Below are positions 16,042 to 23,174 of a DNA stretch of 38,476 nucleotides, piece by piece; the stretch's first letter is position 1, and each line of letters starts with the position of its first letter. Under the pieces are notes generated by a model that searched no databases, was not told where the DNA came from, and worked only from the letters and a program-made list of their open reading frames with translations. The DNA lies in contig CATJVQ010000044.1 of the NCBI GenBank assembly GCA_949743955.1, forward strand, positions 1 through 38,476, given 5' to 3'. The position numbers and the translations under genes were made by a program. The stretch is from an uncultured Oscillospiraceae bacterium (GTDB lineage Bacteria > Bacillota > Clostridia > Oscillospirales > Ruminococcaceae).

Positions 16042-17031
16042 ATGAAAATCAGAACCAAGAGCAACCTGGCCGCCGTACACGCGAATCCCAACCGCAAAAT
16101 CTCCGCCGATTCCCCTGAGCTGCGCTTCATGAGCGCCGTCTGCGCCCAAGATATCGACGCTGCCCTCGCAATTTTCGCCGACAAAAAGCTCTTCGGTGGT
16201 GTCCCGAGCGTTATCGACGCACCCTATGGACGTTTCGAGGGGCTTGAGGGCATCCGTCAATTTGCCGGGACCTTCCTCTCCACCTTCAACGCCCAGAAGG
16301 CGTTCATCGTTCCCGTCTCCCAGACACGTGCCAACGGACGTGCCGTCACGGAGATGGAGATCCAATTTGAGGCGGACGGGGAGATTGATCAGGTGCCCAT
16401 GTTTGTCATCGGCGACCTGCGCACGCAGGACACGCTCGATGAACTCCGCATCTACTGCCACTGCTCCTTTGTCCCGAACCTGCAGGCCTACCGCAAGCCG
16501 ATGTTTATCCCAGCTCATCTCGAGATGGGGGATCCCGGGCTGCTGACCGGCGCCGTCCGCGAATATTATGAGGCACTTCACCATGTCCCGGCTGTCGATG
16601 TGGAGCGGATCCTCGGCTCGATGAGCCCAAGCTGCAAATTCGGCGGCTATGAGCCCGCTGTCGATGAGCATGTCACCGCCGATACCCCACAGGCCATCCG
16701 GGAGAAATTCATCCATATGTCGAGCTACATCCCGAGCTGTGTGGGCATGCGGTACGAGACCCTCATCGACGACGGCGTAACCTGCGTCATCGAGTGGGTG
16801 CATATCGTTTCGCGGAAGGGACAGCAGGAGCGCGCGCGCATTTCCATTTCCGGCGTCGCAGCCTACGAGCGCGGCGAGGACGGGCTGCTGTGCGGAATCC
16901 GCATCAGTGACTATGCGGGCTTCGAGCGCACCATTGATTGGAGCAAGACCCCTGTCACCAAGAAGGAGGCCCAAGCAATCAATTTTGTAGAGACGTTCCC
17001 CGCCGGTGTCGGCAGAAAGCCGCAGTCATAA
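16042..17031 (+). CDS. Protein with two NTF2/SnoaL-like halves, last gene of the ABC operon
   Basis: The 329-aa protein reads as two related NTF2-like modules. Residues about 25-150 open with a helix of the SAVCAQDIDAALAIFADK kind and a GRFEGLEGIRQF segment. Residues about 170-320 contain REYYEALHHVPAVDVERIL, TPQAIREKF and CVIEWVHIVSRKG. In other proteins this cone-shaped fold binds small molecules or acts as a dehydratase or isomerase. No specific function can be named. There is no signal peptide. GAAAGGA precedes ATG 16042, only 36 bp after the permease, and the operon terminator follows at 17057, so it is co-transcribed with the transporter and probably acts on the imported compound or its product. 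Confidence 0.7.
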   Translation: MKIRTKSNLAAVHANPNRKISADSPELRFMSAVCAQDIDAALAIFADKKLFGGVPSVIDAPYGRFEGLEGIRQFAGTFLSTFNAQKAFIVPVSQTRANGRAVTEMEIQFEADGEIDQVPMFVIGDLRTQDTLDELRIYCHCSFVPNLQAYRKPMFIPAHLEMGDPGLLTGAVREYYEALHHVPAVDVERILGSMSPSCKFGGYEPAVDEHVTADTPQAIREKFIHMSSYIPSCVGMRYETLIDDGVTCVIEWVHIVSRKGQQERARISISGVAAYERGEDGLLCGIRISDYAGFERTIDWSKTPVTKKEAQAINFVETFPAGVGRKPQS

Positions 17032-17056
17032 ATTTCACCAATAAAATGGAAATCCA

Positions 17057-17097
17057 AACGGACAGGAAGGGAGCCGTCGTCCCTGCCTGTCCGTTTT
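17057..17097 (+). terminator. Terminator of the ABC transporter operon
   Basis: Ten-bp arms AACGGACAGG (17057-17066) and their complement (17086-17095), with a small inner GGGA/TCCC pairing in the loop, followed by TTTTCTCTTT. It starts 26 nt after the stop of the NTF2-like gene. Confidence 0.85.
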
Positions 17098-17141
17098 CTC
17101 TTTACCTTGTCTCTGCGGGAAAACCAGAGAGAAAAATAGAG

Positions 17142-17262
17142 ATGAGCAAATTCATTACGGCACGTGAGGCAGCCGGGAAGATCTCGGATCACGCCATTGT
17201 CAGCGTCGCGGGAATGGGACTGTCCGGCTGGCCGGAGGAGGTGGCCTGCGCCATCCGCGAGA
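17142..17262 (+). pseudogene. N-terminal fragment of an acyl-CoA/acetate CoA-transferase
   Basis: From ATG 17142 about 40 codons read like the start of propionate or acetoacetate-type CoA-transferases: MSKFITAREAAGKI, then a strand, then GMGLSGWPEEVACAIRER. This N-terminal glycine loop before the WPEEV segment is characteristic. Similarity stops after about codon 40 and the frame ends soon afterwards, whereas intact enzymes have roughly 500 residues. The piece is therefore a truncated remnant. Confidence 0.65.
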
Positions 17263-17328
17263 GGGCTGGGCGCATACCTCGGGGACAAAAAAGAGGAAGG
17301 ACGTTGCCGCCAAACTCATGATGAAGGA

Positions 17329-17442
17329 GAGCAGATCGCGCCGGCGCTCGGCATGGATCTGTGCGCAGTGCTCTGCGGTGACGGCGTGGACATACTTGCG
17401 GCGGAGCTAATCGCCTACGGCGCGGACAAGGTATACCTCCTA
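17329..17442 (+). pseudogene. Fragment of electron-transfer flavoprotein alpha subunit (N-terminal domain)
   Basis: In a different frame from the CoA-transferase piece, about 38 codons give APALGMDLCAVLCGDG followed by LAAELIAYGADKVYLL. This matches the N-terminal domain of EtfA, where the ELIAYGADKVY segment is strongly conserved. It lacks the rest of the roughly 340-residue protein, including the FAD domain. The sequence joining it to the CoA-transferase piece (17263-17328) is unresolved. Both pieces look like leftovers of an acyl-CoA metabolism locus. Confidence 0.6.
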
Positions 17443-17526
17443 AGAAGCAAAGGCTACTCAGGTGTCGAATAAGTTTGCCGAGGACATTCACCCCAAAAGA
17501 GAAATAAGAGGGTACGTCGTAAAATA

Positions 17527-17561
17527 AAAAAACCCGTAATCGTAATGATTACGGGTTTTTT
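17527..17561 (-). terminator. Terminator of tRNA-Thr
   Basis: Fifteen-bp arms (17527-17541 and 17547-17561) with a 5-nt loop, A-run on one flank and T-run on the other. It lies directly after the CCA end of the tRNA on the minus strand and can also stop plus-strand transcripts from the remnants. Confidence 0.9.
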
Positions 17562-17562
17562 C

Positions 17563-17638
<76 letters not shown>

Positions 17639-17665
17639 CCAACCTGACCAACCTGACAGAAATTT

Positions 17666-17694
17666 ATTATATACGGTTTGTCCGCGTTTGTCAA
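17666..17694 (-). promoter_or_regulatory. Promoter of tRNA-Thr (perfect consensus)
   Basis: Minus strand TTGACA (17689-17694), 17-bp spacer, TATAAT (17666-17671). Both hexamers are exact consensus, about 28 bp before the tRNA. Confidence 0.88.
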
Positions 17695-17723
17695 TACAGG
17701 AAGCATCGATTTTCGAACTTTTT

Positions 17724-18572
17724 CTAAACTGTCACGGTTAGGCCGTCATAGGCGATAGCATAGCCATACTGCCCGGCCAGTGAACACATTTCCTCATGGG
17801 GCGGATTCCCCTCATGGGAAATATGTGTGGCGTAAATGTGTGTGCGCACCGTCACCGCGCCTATCTCCCGCAGCCGCCGGACAACCTTTGCCACCTCCCC
17901 GGCATCCAGATGCCCGCCGGCGTTTTTCCCCTCCCCGTAGGTCTGATCCAGAATGACAGCGTCTGGCCGCGCCTCTCTGAGGCAGGCATAGATCTCCTCC
18001 CCCACCTCCAACAGATCTGTCCCGTAAAAGACAGATTTTCCCCCGCGCTCGATTAGATAGACGAGCGCCTGCCGCGCGGGATCGTGGCGCGAATCGAACG
18101 CCGTCACCGTGTAATTCCCGAGTACGGCTGTCTCCCCGGGCGCCATGGGGAACAGCGTAAGCCGCAGATGTCGGCAGAAATCCCCGTCAGACAGATCCGC
18201 GCTTCCGTCCTCCCGCCGGATCGCCTCGTTCATCGCGCGCAGCGTCCCGCCGGAAGCCGCCACAAGCAGCGGCGCGAGGTTCTCGACAGCGTAATCCGGG
18301 TGGCGGGTGATAAAGTGCCCGGCATCGAAATGATCGGAGTGGGCATGGGTCTGCAAAAGGACGCGGATCTTCGTCAGATCCACCCCATACTGTCCGCACG
18401 CCGCCGCACTGTCCGGCCCCAGGTCGATGAGCAGTTCCCCATCGATCACCAGCGACGCTCTCCTGCGGATATCCTTTCCCCCGTCCCGCCGAGCATGCCG
18501 GCATACAGCGCACCCACAGAAGGGCAGCGGCATCGCTGTCGCGGCGGATGTCCCCAGAAAAGTCAGCTTCAT
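17724..18572 (-). CDS. Metallo-beta-lactamase-fold hydrolase, PhnP-like
   Basis: The 282-aa protein has LTFLGTSAA at the start, the metal motif HAHSDH (76-81), a further His at HYATH-like IYATHISHEG near residue 260, and an N-terminal Cys cluster (C19, C21, C24) typical of PhnP-like cyclic phosphodiesterases. It would cleave a phosphodiester in the cytoplasm; the substrate is not fixed by sequence. Translation is open far upstream to 19073, but AAGGAGGG lies seven bases before ATG 18572 and similarity begins there. It is divergent from trmO across about 100 bp. Confidence 0.88.
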   Translation of the reverse strand: MKLTFLGTSAATAMPLPFCGCAVCRHARRDGGKDIRRRASLVIDGELLIDLGPDSAAACGQYGVDLTKIRVLLQTHAHSDHFDAGHFITRHPDYAVENLAPLLVAASGGTLRAMNEAIRREDGSADLSDGDFCRHLRLTLFPMAPGETAVLGNYTVTAFDSRHDPARQALVYLIERGGKSVFYGTDLLEVGEEIYACLREARPDAVILDQTYGEGKNAGGHLDAGEVAKVVRRLREIGAVTVRTHIYATHISHEGNPPHEEMCSLAGQYGYAIAYDGLTVTV

Positions 18573-18675
18573 AGAGGTTCCCTCCTTTACTCCGTTTTCC
18601 AAATGTGTTATCCTTGCCTGAGACGCGGTTCTCCGGCCCGCCGGGAATCCGCGCCCCAAACAAGGAGGCTGTGTC

Positions 18676-19380
18676 ATGCACCTGTGTGTCCTCGCCCGTA
18701 TCCATAGCGATTTCCCCACCAAATTTGGCATCCCCCGCCAGAGCGGGCTGAGCGGGAACCTGCTCTCGAAAATCGTGTTCGAACCGGAGTTCCGCAGTCC
18801 CGACGCGCTGCGCGGCCTGGACGGATTCTCCCACCTCTGGCTCATCTGGCAGTTTTCCGCAGTCCGCCCGACATGGTCCCCCACTGTGCGTCCGCCGCGC
18901 CTGGGCGGCAACCGGCGAATGGGCGTGTTCGCCACGCGCTCGCCCTTCCGGCCCAATCCCATCGGCCTCTCGTCGGTCCGCCTGGAGCATATCGAGTATG
19001 ACACCGGCGAGGGGCCGGTTCTCACCGTCTCCGGGGCGGACCTGATGGACGGCACCCCCATCCTCGACATCAAGCCCTATCTCCCGTTCACCGACTCCCA
19101 CCCGGACGCATCGAACGGCTTCGCCGAACCAAAACAGGGGCGGCTTCGTATCGTTTTCCCGGACGCTCTGCTCCGCCTCATCCCGCCCGAAAAGCGGGAG
19201 GGGCTCCTCTGTGTGCTCGCCGAGGATCCGCGCCCCGCCTATCAGGATGACCCGGAGCGTGTCTACGGCTTCGCCTTCGCCGGGCTGGACATCCGCTTCG
19301 CCGTCTCCGGCGGTGTGCTGACAGTGTGCTCCGTCCTCCCGAATCAGGACACAGTCGATAAAAAGAGGAATATCCCTTAA
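18676..19380 (+). CDS. trmO: tRNA (N6-threonylcarbamoyladenosine-37-N6)-methyltransferase TrmO
   Basis: The 234-aa protein matches the TsaA/TrmO family: ARIHSDFPTKFGIPRQ at the N-terminus, DGFSHLWLIWQF, the RMGVFATRSPFRPNPIGLS core (near residue 90) and ILDIKPYLPFTD. TrmO methylates t6A37 of threonine tRNAs using S-adenosylmethionine. AAGGAGG stands seven bases before ATG 18676. A tRNA-Thr gene lies about 1 kb away, probably by coincidence. No terminator separates it from the following exporter gene except a hairpin without a T-run at 19401-19442. Confidence 0.93.
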   Translation: MHLCVLARIHSDFPTKFGIPRQSGLSGNLLSKIVFEPEFRSPDALRGLDGFSHLWLIWQFSAVRPTWSPTVRPPRLGGNRRMGVFATRSPFRPNPIGLSSVRLEHIEYDTGEGPVLTVSGADLMDGTPILDIKPYLPFTDSHPDASNGFAEPKQGRLRIVFPDALLRLIPPEKREGLLCVLAEDPRPAYQDDPERVYGFAFAGLDIRFAVSGGVLTVCSVLPNQDTVDKKRNIP

Positions 19381-19400
19381 GGCGGCCGGGTATGCTCTTT

Positions 19401-19442
19401 ATAGCAATTCTCAAAAACAAGGATATTTTTGAGGACTGCTAT
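19401..19442 (+). repeat. Long inverted repeat after trmO
   Basis: ATAGCA (19401-19406) pairs with TGCTAT (19437-19442), and CTCAAAAA (19410-19417) with TTTTTGAG (19426-19433), giving a 14-bp stem with a 3-nt internal loop and an 8-nt end loop. It has no T-run after it, so it is more likely an mRNA processing or stabilising element, or a protein-binding site, than a classical terminator. Confidence 0.5.
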
Positions 19443-19469
19443 CATAACGAGCTTTCAGGGAGGACCGCC

Positions 19470-20546
19470 ATGCCGGAATATGGAGAACGCATCCACTTTA
19501 TCGTCAACGTCCTGTTTGCCGGTGTCATTCTCGCCGTGCTGTATGCGGCTGTCCGTCTGGCGCTTCCGGTGACACTGCCGTTCTTTATCGGCCTTGGCAT
19601 CGCGTTTGTCCTCAAGCCTGTCACTACTTTTCTCGCGGCGCATACGCCGTTCCGGCGGCGGGCGGCGTCGCTGGTGGTCATTTCCCTCTTTTACGCGCTG
19701 ATCTTCTCCATCCTCTTCGGTGTCTGCGCGGCGGCATTCTCCCAGTTCGGCCGCCTGCTCACACTCCTGCCGAACCTCTATGCTGAAGGAGTGGAGCCCA
19801 TCCTGAGCGCTGTCAACCGGTTTCTCGCGCGTGTGTTCAGCCTGCTCTCTCCCTCCGGCAGCGGCCAGGTCGGGCAGTTCTTCGACATGACGCTCGAAGC
19901 GCTCCGCAACGGCGTGCAGGAGGTGTCCGCAAGCGCGGTGGAGTGGCTGGCCGAGGCTATACGGGGCCTGCCCATGCTGCTGACGACGCTTGTCTTCACC
20001 GTCATCTCCTCCATCATGATCTCCGCCGACTATGCCGCCGTCACCAGCTTCCTCCTGCGCCAGCTCCCGCCCCGGTACCGCCACATGCTCCTGGACGCAA
20101 AGGACTTCATGGTGGGATCGCTCTTCTGCATGTTCAAGGCTTACCTGCTCATCCTGCTCATCACAATGGCAGAGCTGGCCGTAGGGCTGTGCCTCTTAGG
20201 GGTCGATCTGTTCTTGGCGGCGGCGGTCCTTATCGCGCTGCTCGACATCCTGCCCCTCATCGGCACGGGCGGCATCCTCATCCCGTGGGGACTGCTCGAA
20301 CTGGCGCGCGGAAACTATCCGCTCGGCGCCGGCCTCATTGTGCTCACGGTGGTTATCACGCTTGTGCGCAACCTGATCGAACCGAAAATCGTCGGGAAGC
20401 AGATCGGGCTGCATCCGGTTGTCACTCTCTCCGCCATGTATCTGGGGCTGCGGCTCTTCGGCTTTATCGGGCTTCTGCTCGCGCCGATGTCTGCCCTCCT
20501 TGTCAAATACCTCAACGACAGCGGGCGGATTCACCTGTATAAGTAG
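19470..20546 (+). CDS. AI-2E-family transporter (first copy)
   Basis: The 358-aa membrane protein has the AI-2E arrangement: two N-terminal spans (around 10-50), a long amphipathic middle region, and four to five C-terminal spans with LLDILPLIGTGGILIPWG and the RNLIEPKIVGKQIGLHP motif near residue 295. The family includes exporters of small molecules and Na+/H+ antiporter-like proteins; the substrate here is unknown. GGAGG lies six bases before ATG 19470; the open frame from 19392 runs through the inverted repeat and lacks a ribosome site. Its 3' end overlaps the convergent acetyltransferase gene by 35 bp. Confidence 0.88.
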   Translation: MPEYGERIHFIVNVLFAGVILAVLYAAVRLALPVTLPFFIGLGIAFVLKPVTTFLAAHTPFRRRAASLVVISLFYALIFSILFGVCAAAFSQFGRLLTLLPNLYAEGVEPILSAVNRFLARVFSLLSPSGSGQVGQFFDMTLEALRNGVQEVSASAVEWLAEAIRGLPMLLTTLVFTVISSIMISADYAAVTSFLLRQLPPRYRHMLLDAKDFMVGSLFCMFKAYLLILLITMAELAVGLCLLGVDLFLAAAVLIALLDILPLIGTGGILIPWGLLELARGNYPLGAGLIVLTVVITLVRNLIEPKIVGKQIGLHPVVTLSAMYLGLRLFGFIGLLLAPMSALLVKYLNDSGRIHLYK

Positions 20547-21483
20547 CCGTCTCGTCGATGCGGCGCACGTAGCTGTGCGTGTAGTCGGTGAAATGCTTCT
20601 GCCAGAAATGCCGTCCGGCGGGGTTGAAGCTCTCGAAATCGACGCCCAGATGCGTATACCCCTCCTCCAGAAGCTGTTTCTCCACGAAATGCAGCAGGCA
20701 CCGAGCCATCCCGCTCCCCCGGTATTCCGGGCGGCAGAACGCCCCCTTGATGTTCGGCATGCACGCCGCCGCGCTGACAAATGTCTCCGCCTCCCCGAAA
20801 TCGATCTTCAGATACGCCGCCGCCTTTTCCCCGTCCATGGCGGCGAAGAAGCGGGCGGGCGGCTCCTCATCGCGGAGGAACTCCTCCAGTGTGTATTCGC
20901 ACCGCTCCGGACGCGGGCATAAGAAGCAGGGCGCGGTGGCCATGTGCGTCCAAAGCCCGGCGGCAAGCGGGACCAGAAGCGGCCATTGTTCGCGGGAGAG
21001 CTCCCGGAAGTCCCCATCCGGGGTGTCTCCACGTGAGGACAGGCGGCATACGCTGTCCACACAGCGCATGCCGAAGCCGTTCCAGACAAAGCTCTCCTGG
21101 CTGTCCTCCTCATATGCGTAAAGGGAGACGGCATGGCTGACAGCGCCCGCCCGCACCCAGAGCGGTGCGGCGGCCTGATAGAGGCGGTCGTAGATCATCC
21201 CCCGCCTCTCGGGGACAACCGCATGGGCGTGCAGCGGGGAGAACACTGCCCGGATTCCCCGGATCCCCCACGGCGACTCCCACGGGGAGCGGACGCCCAG
21301 AAATCCCAGCAGGCGATCCCCCTCCAGCGCGGCCACGCCCAGACCATTTTCCGCAAACTCGCGAAGGGGCGGCAGCCCGGCCACCGGAAGATCCGGGCAC
21401 TTCTTCCTTGCCCGCTCATAGTTTTCCCCTGCGAGAGCGCCCGCCCTCTCGAGATGTTCCGCTTTAAAAGATTCTATCCGCAT
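20512..21483 (-). CDS. Large GNAT-family acetyltransferase (323 aa)
   Basis: The N-terminal half opens with IESFKAEHLERAGALAGENYERARKK and resembles a degenerate GNAT module. The C-terminal half has a clear one: KGAFCRPEYRGSGMARCLLHFVEKQLLEEGYTHLGVDFESFNPAGRHFWQKHF, in which YRGSGMA is the acetyl-CoA loop. It is thus probably a two-GNAT protein, as known for some Firmicute acetyltransferases. The substrate is unknown. GGAGAAGG lies just before ATG 21483, and the start overlaps the end of the next GNAT gene by 10 bp, so they form an operon. Its last 35 bp lie opposite the AI-2E gene. Confidence 0.82.
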   Translation of the reverse strand: MRIESFKAEHLERAGALAGENYERARKKCPDLPVAGLPPLREFAENGLGVAALEGDRLLGFLGVRSPWESPWGIRGIRAVFSPLHAHAVVPERRGMIYDRLYQAAAPLWVRAGAVSHAVSLYAYEEDSQESFVWNGFGMRCVDSVCRLSSRGDTPDGDFRELSREQWPLLVPLAAGLWTHMATAPCFLCPRPERCEYTLEEFLRDEEPPARFFAAMDGEKAAAYLKIDFGEAETFVSAAACMPNIKGAFCRPEYRGSGMARCLLHFVEKQLLEEGYTHLGVDFESFNPAGRHFWQKHFTDYTHSYVRRIDETATYTGESARCR

Positions 21484-21914
21484 GCCTTCTCCCCCTCCAC
21501 CCGTCGGGCTGATTCCCGTATCCTTTTGAGCAGGATGATTTCCAGCGGCTCGCCGGGCAGCAGGAGCGAACCGCAGTCCACGTACCCGTTCTTCCGGTAA
21601 AAGAACTGGCCGCGCTCGTCCGACTGCGTGGAGGTCAGCACCATATCGTATCCCTTCTCCCGCATTGCCGCTTCCCAGAAGTTCACCAGCTCTGTTCCGT
21701 ATCCTTTCCCCCTGTACTCCTCCAGGAGGTACAGCATGTTCATAAAGGGCAGACTGTCCCAGAAGTAATTGTACCGCAGCCAGCCAGCGAACACGCCCTC
21801 CTCTATGATGAGGATTCTTTCCCCGTCTATGGCGCTTTTCAGCGCATCCGCGCCGATATGCCGGTCGTACCGCTTGAGCAAATCAAAATCCCTCCCGTCC
21901 GCGTATCGGATCAT
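21474..21914 (-). CDS. GNAT-family N-acetyltransferase (146 aa)
   Basis: A single GNAT domain with the strand NMLYLLEEYRGKGYGTELVNFWEAAMREKG, where YRGKGYG is the acetyl-CoA loop, then LTSTQSDERGQFFYRKNGYVDCG, where the FYRKNGY motif is typical of the family C-terminus. AGGTGGGAATGGA precedes ATG 21914. It is the first gene of a two-acetyltransferase operon. The acceptor is unknown. Confidence 0.87.
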   Translation of the reverse strand: MIRYADGRDFDLLKRYDRHIGADALKSAIDGERILIIEEGVFAGWLRYNYFWDSLPFMNMLYLLEEYRGKGYGTELVNFWEAAMREKGYDMVLTSTQSDERGQFFYRKNGYVDCGSLLLPGEPLEIILLKRIRESARRVEGEKACG

Positions 21915-22003
21915 TCCATTCCCACCTGTTCCTGCCGCAGGCCGTCCCTATCCCGACCACGGAAATCCTTTTTATTTTATCAAATCCGGCCGCTCGTCTC
22001 AAG

Positions 22004-22034
22004 AGATGAAACGGAATCTGCGCAAATTCTAAAA
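22004..22034 (+). promoter_or_regulatory. Shared upstream element, copy A
   Basis: This stretch begins AGATGAAACGGAATCT and matches copy B at 23050-23080 at about 26 of 32 positions, with the core AGATGAAAC, GAATCT, CAAATT and TAAA identical. It lies about 48 bp upstream of the predicted -35 of the secreted-protein gene at 22155. A common transcription factor site is likely. Confidence 0.45.
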
Positions 22035-22082
22035 TATTGGCCGTTCCTTCCTGCGATATTTCTGAAATTTTCCATAAATCAG

Positions 22083-22111
22083 TTGTCATTTCAGGAAAGC
22101 AGGAGTAAAAT
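22083..22111 (+). promoter_or_regulatory. Candidate promoter of the 22155 gene
   Basis: TTGTCA (22083-22088), 17-bp spacer, TAAAAT (22106-22111), giving a leader of about 36 nt to the start codon. Confidence 0.5.
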
Positions 22112-22154
22112 GACAGATAAAAGGAACCGGAAATCTTAAGTCAGGAGGATGAAT

Positions 22155-23006
22155 GTGAAAAAGATAATCTCCGTTCTGTGCGCTGCGGCAGTCATTTTGG
22201 GAGTGTCCTGCACCGCGTTTACAGCGCCCGCGGCATCTGCGGCGGCCTCTTCCGCGGCGCAGACCGGTCAGGAGGCGCCGCTGTATTTCAGCGACAAAAA
22301 GATTGAGACCACCGCCCACCAGTATGGGCAGCTTACATACGAAATCCCGAAGACCTGGAAACAGGAAAAGCCGGACAGCGGCGTCCGCTTTACCGACGGT
22401 ACGGATTCCGTATCCATCCTCGTCTACAGTCTGGAAAAAGCGCTCTCCGGCCGGAAAGCCGCCTATACCCGCCTGGAAAATGCGATCAGCAGCGTGCTGA
22501 TCAATCATCCGGCCTTTCCGGACGCGAAGGTTTTAAGCAAAGAGGAAACCTCCTTTTTATCCTCGTATGCGGCTGCGTATGAAATCAGCCTCGGGCAGAA
22601 CAGCACAGAAGCCGCTTACAGGGCGACTGCGTTCACCTCTCCCGATTTGAAGTCCTACGCCGTCGTCTATATGCCGGTGATCGATTCCGCTTCCGCGAAA
22701 ATCTCCAGCCGCGAATATTACGAGATGCTGCTCCATTCGATGCAGTGGGCATCCGCCGGAACACAGGAACAGCCGGGAGCATCCCCAAAACAGAAGATAC
22801 AGGAACAGCAGGCGGCTCAGAAGGATTCCGGGATACGGGAAGAATCTCCGCAAAGCGAAACCGTATACTGGACATCGGGCGGAGAGGTGTATCACAAGAC
22901 AGGGAGCTGCGTTTCGCTCAAGCGTTCCAAAACGATAAAAGAGGGCTCCGTCGGGGATGCGAAGCAGGCCGGAAAGTCCAGGCCCTGCAAGCTGTGCGCC
23001 CGATAG
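22155..23006 (+). CDS. Secreted protein of unknown function with C-terminal Cys/His motif
   Basis: From GTG 22155 the protein has 283 aa: a signal peptide (MKKIISVLCAAAVILG, likely cleaved near AASA), a middle domain with YEIPKTWKQEK and VSILVYSLEKAL resembling secreted beta-sandwich stress or lipid-binding folds, and a C-terminal tail with VYHKTGSC, a basic linker and CKLCAR. Two Cys pairs plus His suggest a small zinc-ribbon-like motif, as found at the C-termini of some Firmicute secreted proteins. AGGAGG (22143-22148) is adjacent to ATG 22149, so GTG six bases after it is the natural start. The function is not recognised. It shares an upstream element with the next gene. Confidence 0.75.
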   Translation: MKKIISVLCAAAVILGVSCTAFTAPAASAAASSAAQTGQEAPLYFSDKKIETTAHQYGQLTYEIPKTWKQEKPDSGVRFTDGTDSVSILVYSLEKALSGRKAAYTRLENAISSVLINHPAFPDAKVLSKEETSFLSSYAAAYEISLGQNSTEAAYRATAFTSPDLKSYAVVYMPVIDSASAKISSREYYEMLLHSMQWASAGTQEQPGASPKQKIQEQQAAQKDSGIREESPQSETVYWTSGGEVYHKTGSCVSLKRSKTIKEGSVGDAKQAGKSRPCKLCAR

Positions 23007-23049
23007 AACCTCATTTCAGCGTGTTACTGAATCCGGAAGTTTTTCAAGA

Positions 23050-23080
23050 AGATGAAACAGAATCTAAACAAATTTTAAAT
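23050..23080 (+). promoter_or_regulatory. Shared upstream element, copy B
   Basis: Begins AGATGAAACAGAATCT and matches copy A (22004-22034). Here it lies 26 bp upstream of the -35. Both AAAC tracts within it are about one helical turn apart, as for OmpR-type direct repeats. Confidence 0.45.
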
Positions 23081-23105
23081 TTTTTCGCCAAAGTTTTCCG
23101 TCCCC

Positions 23106-23134
23106 TTGCCGCTTGGGAGAGGATGGGATATAAT
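23106..23134 (+). promoter_or_regulatory. Promoter of the 23175 gene
   Basis: TTGCCG (23106-23111), 17-bp spacer, consensus TATAAT (23129-23134), leader about 34 nt. Confidence 0.65.
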
Positions 23135-23174
23135 AGGAACAGAAACCGGATTTTTTTAAAGGAGGTTCCTTTTT

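Noticed and set aside
18573-19073. N-terminal extension of the metallo-beta-lactamase-fold gene
   Set aside because: It is antisense to trmO, and the true start has AAGGAGGG at a proper distance.
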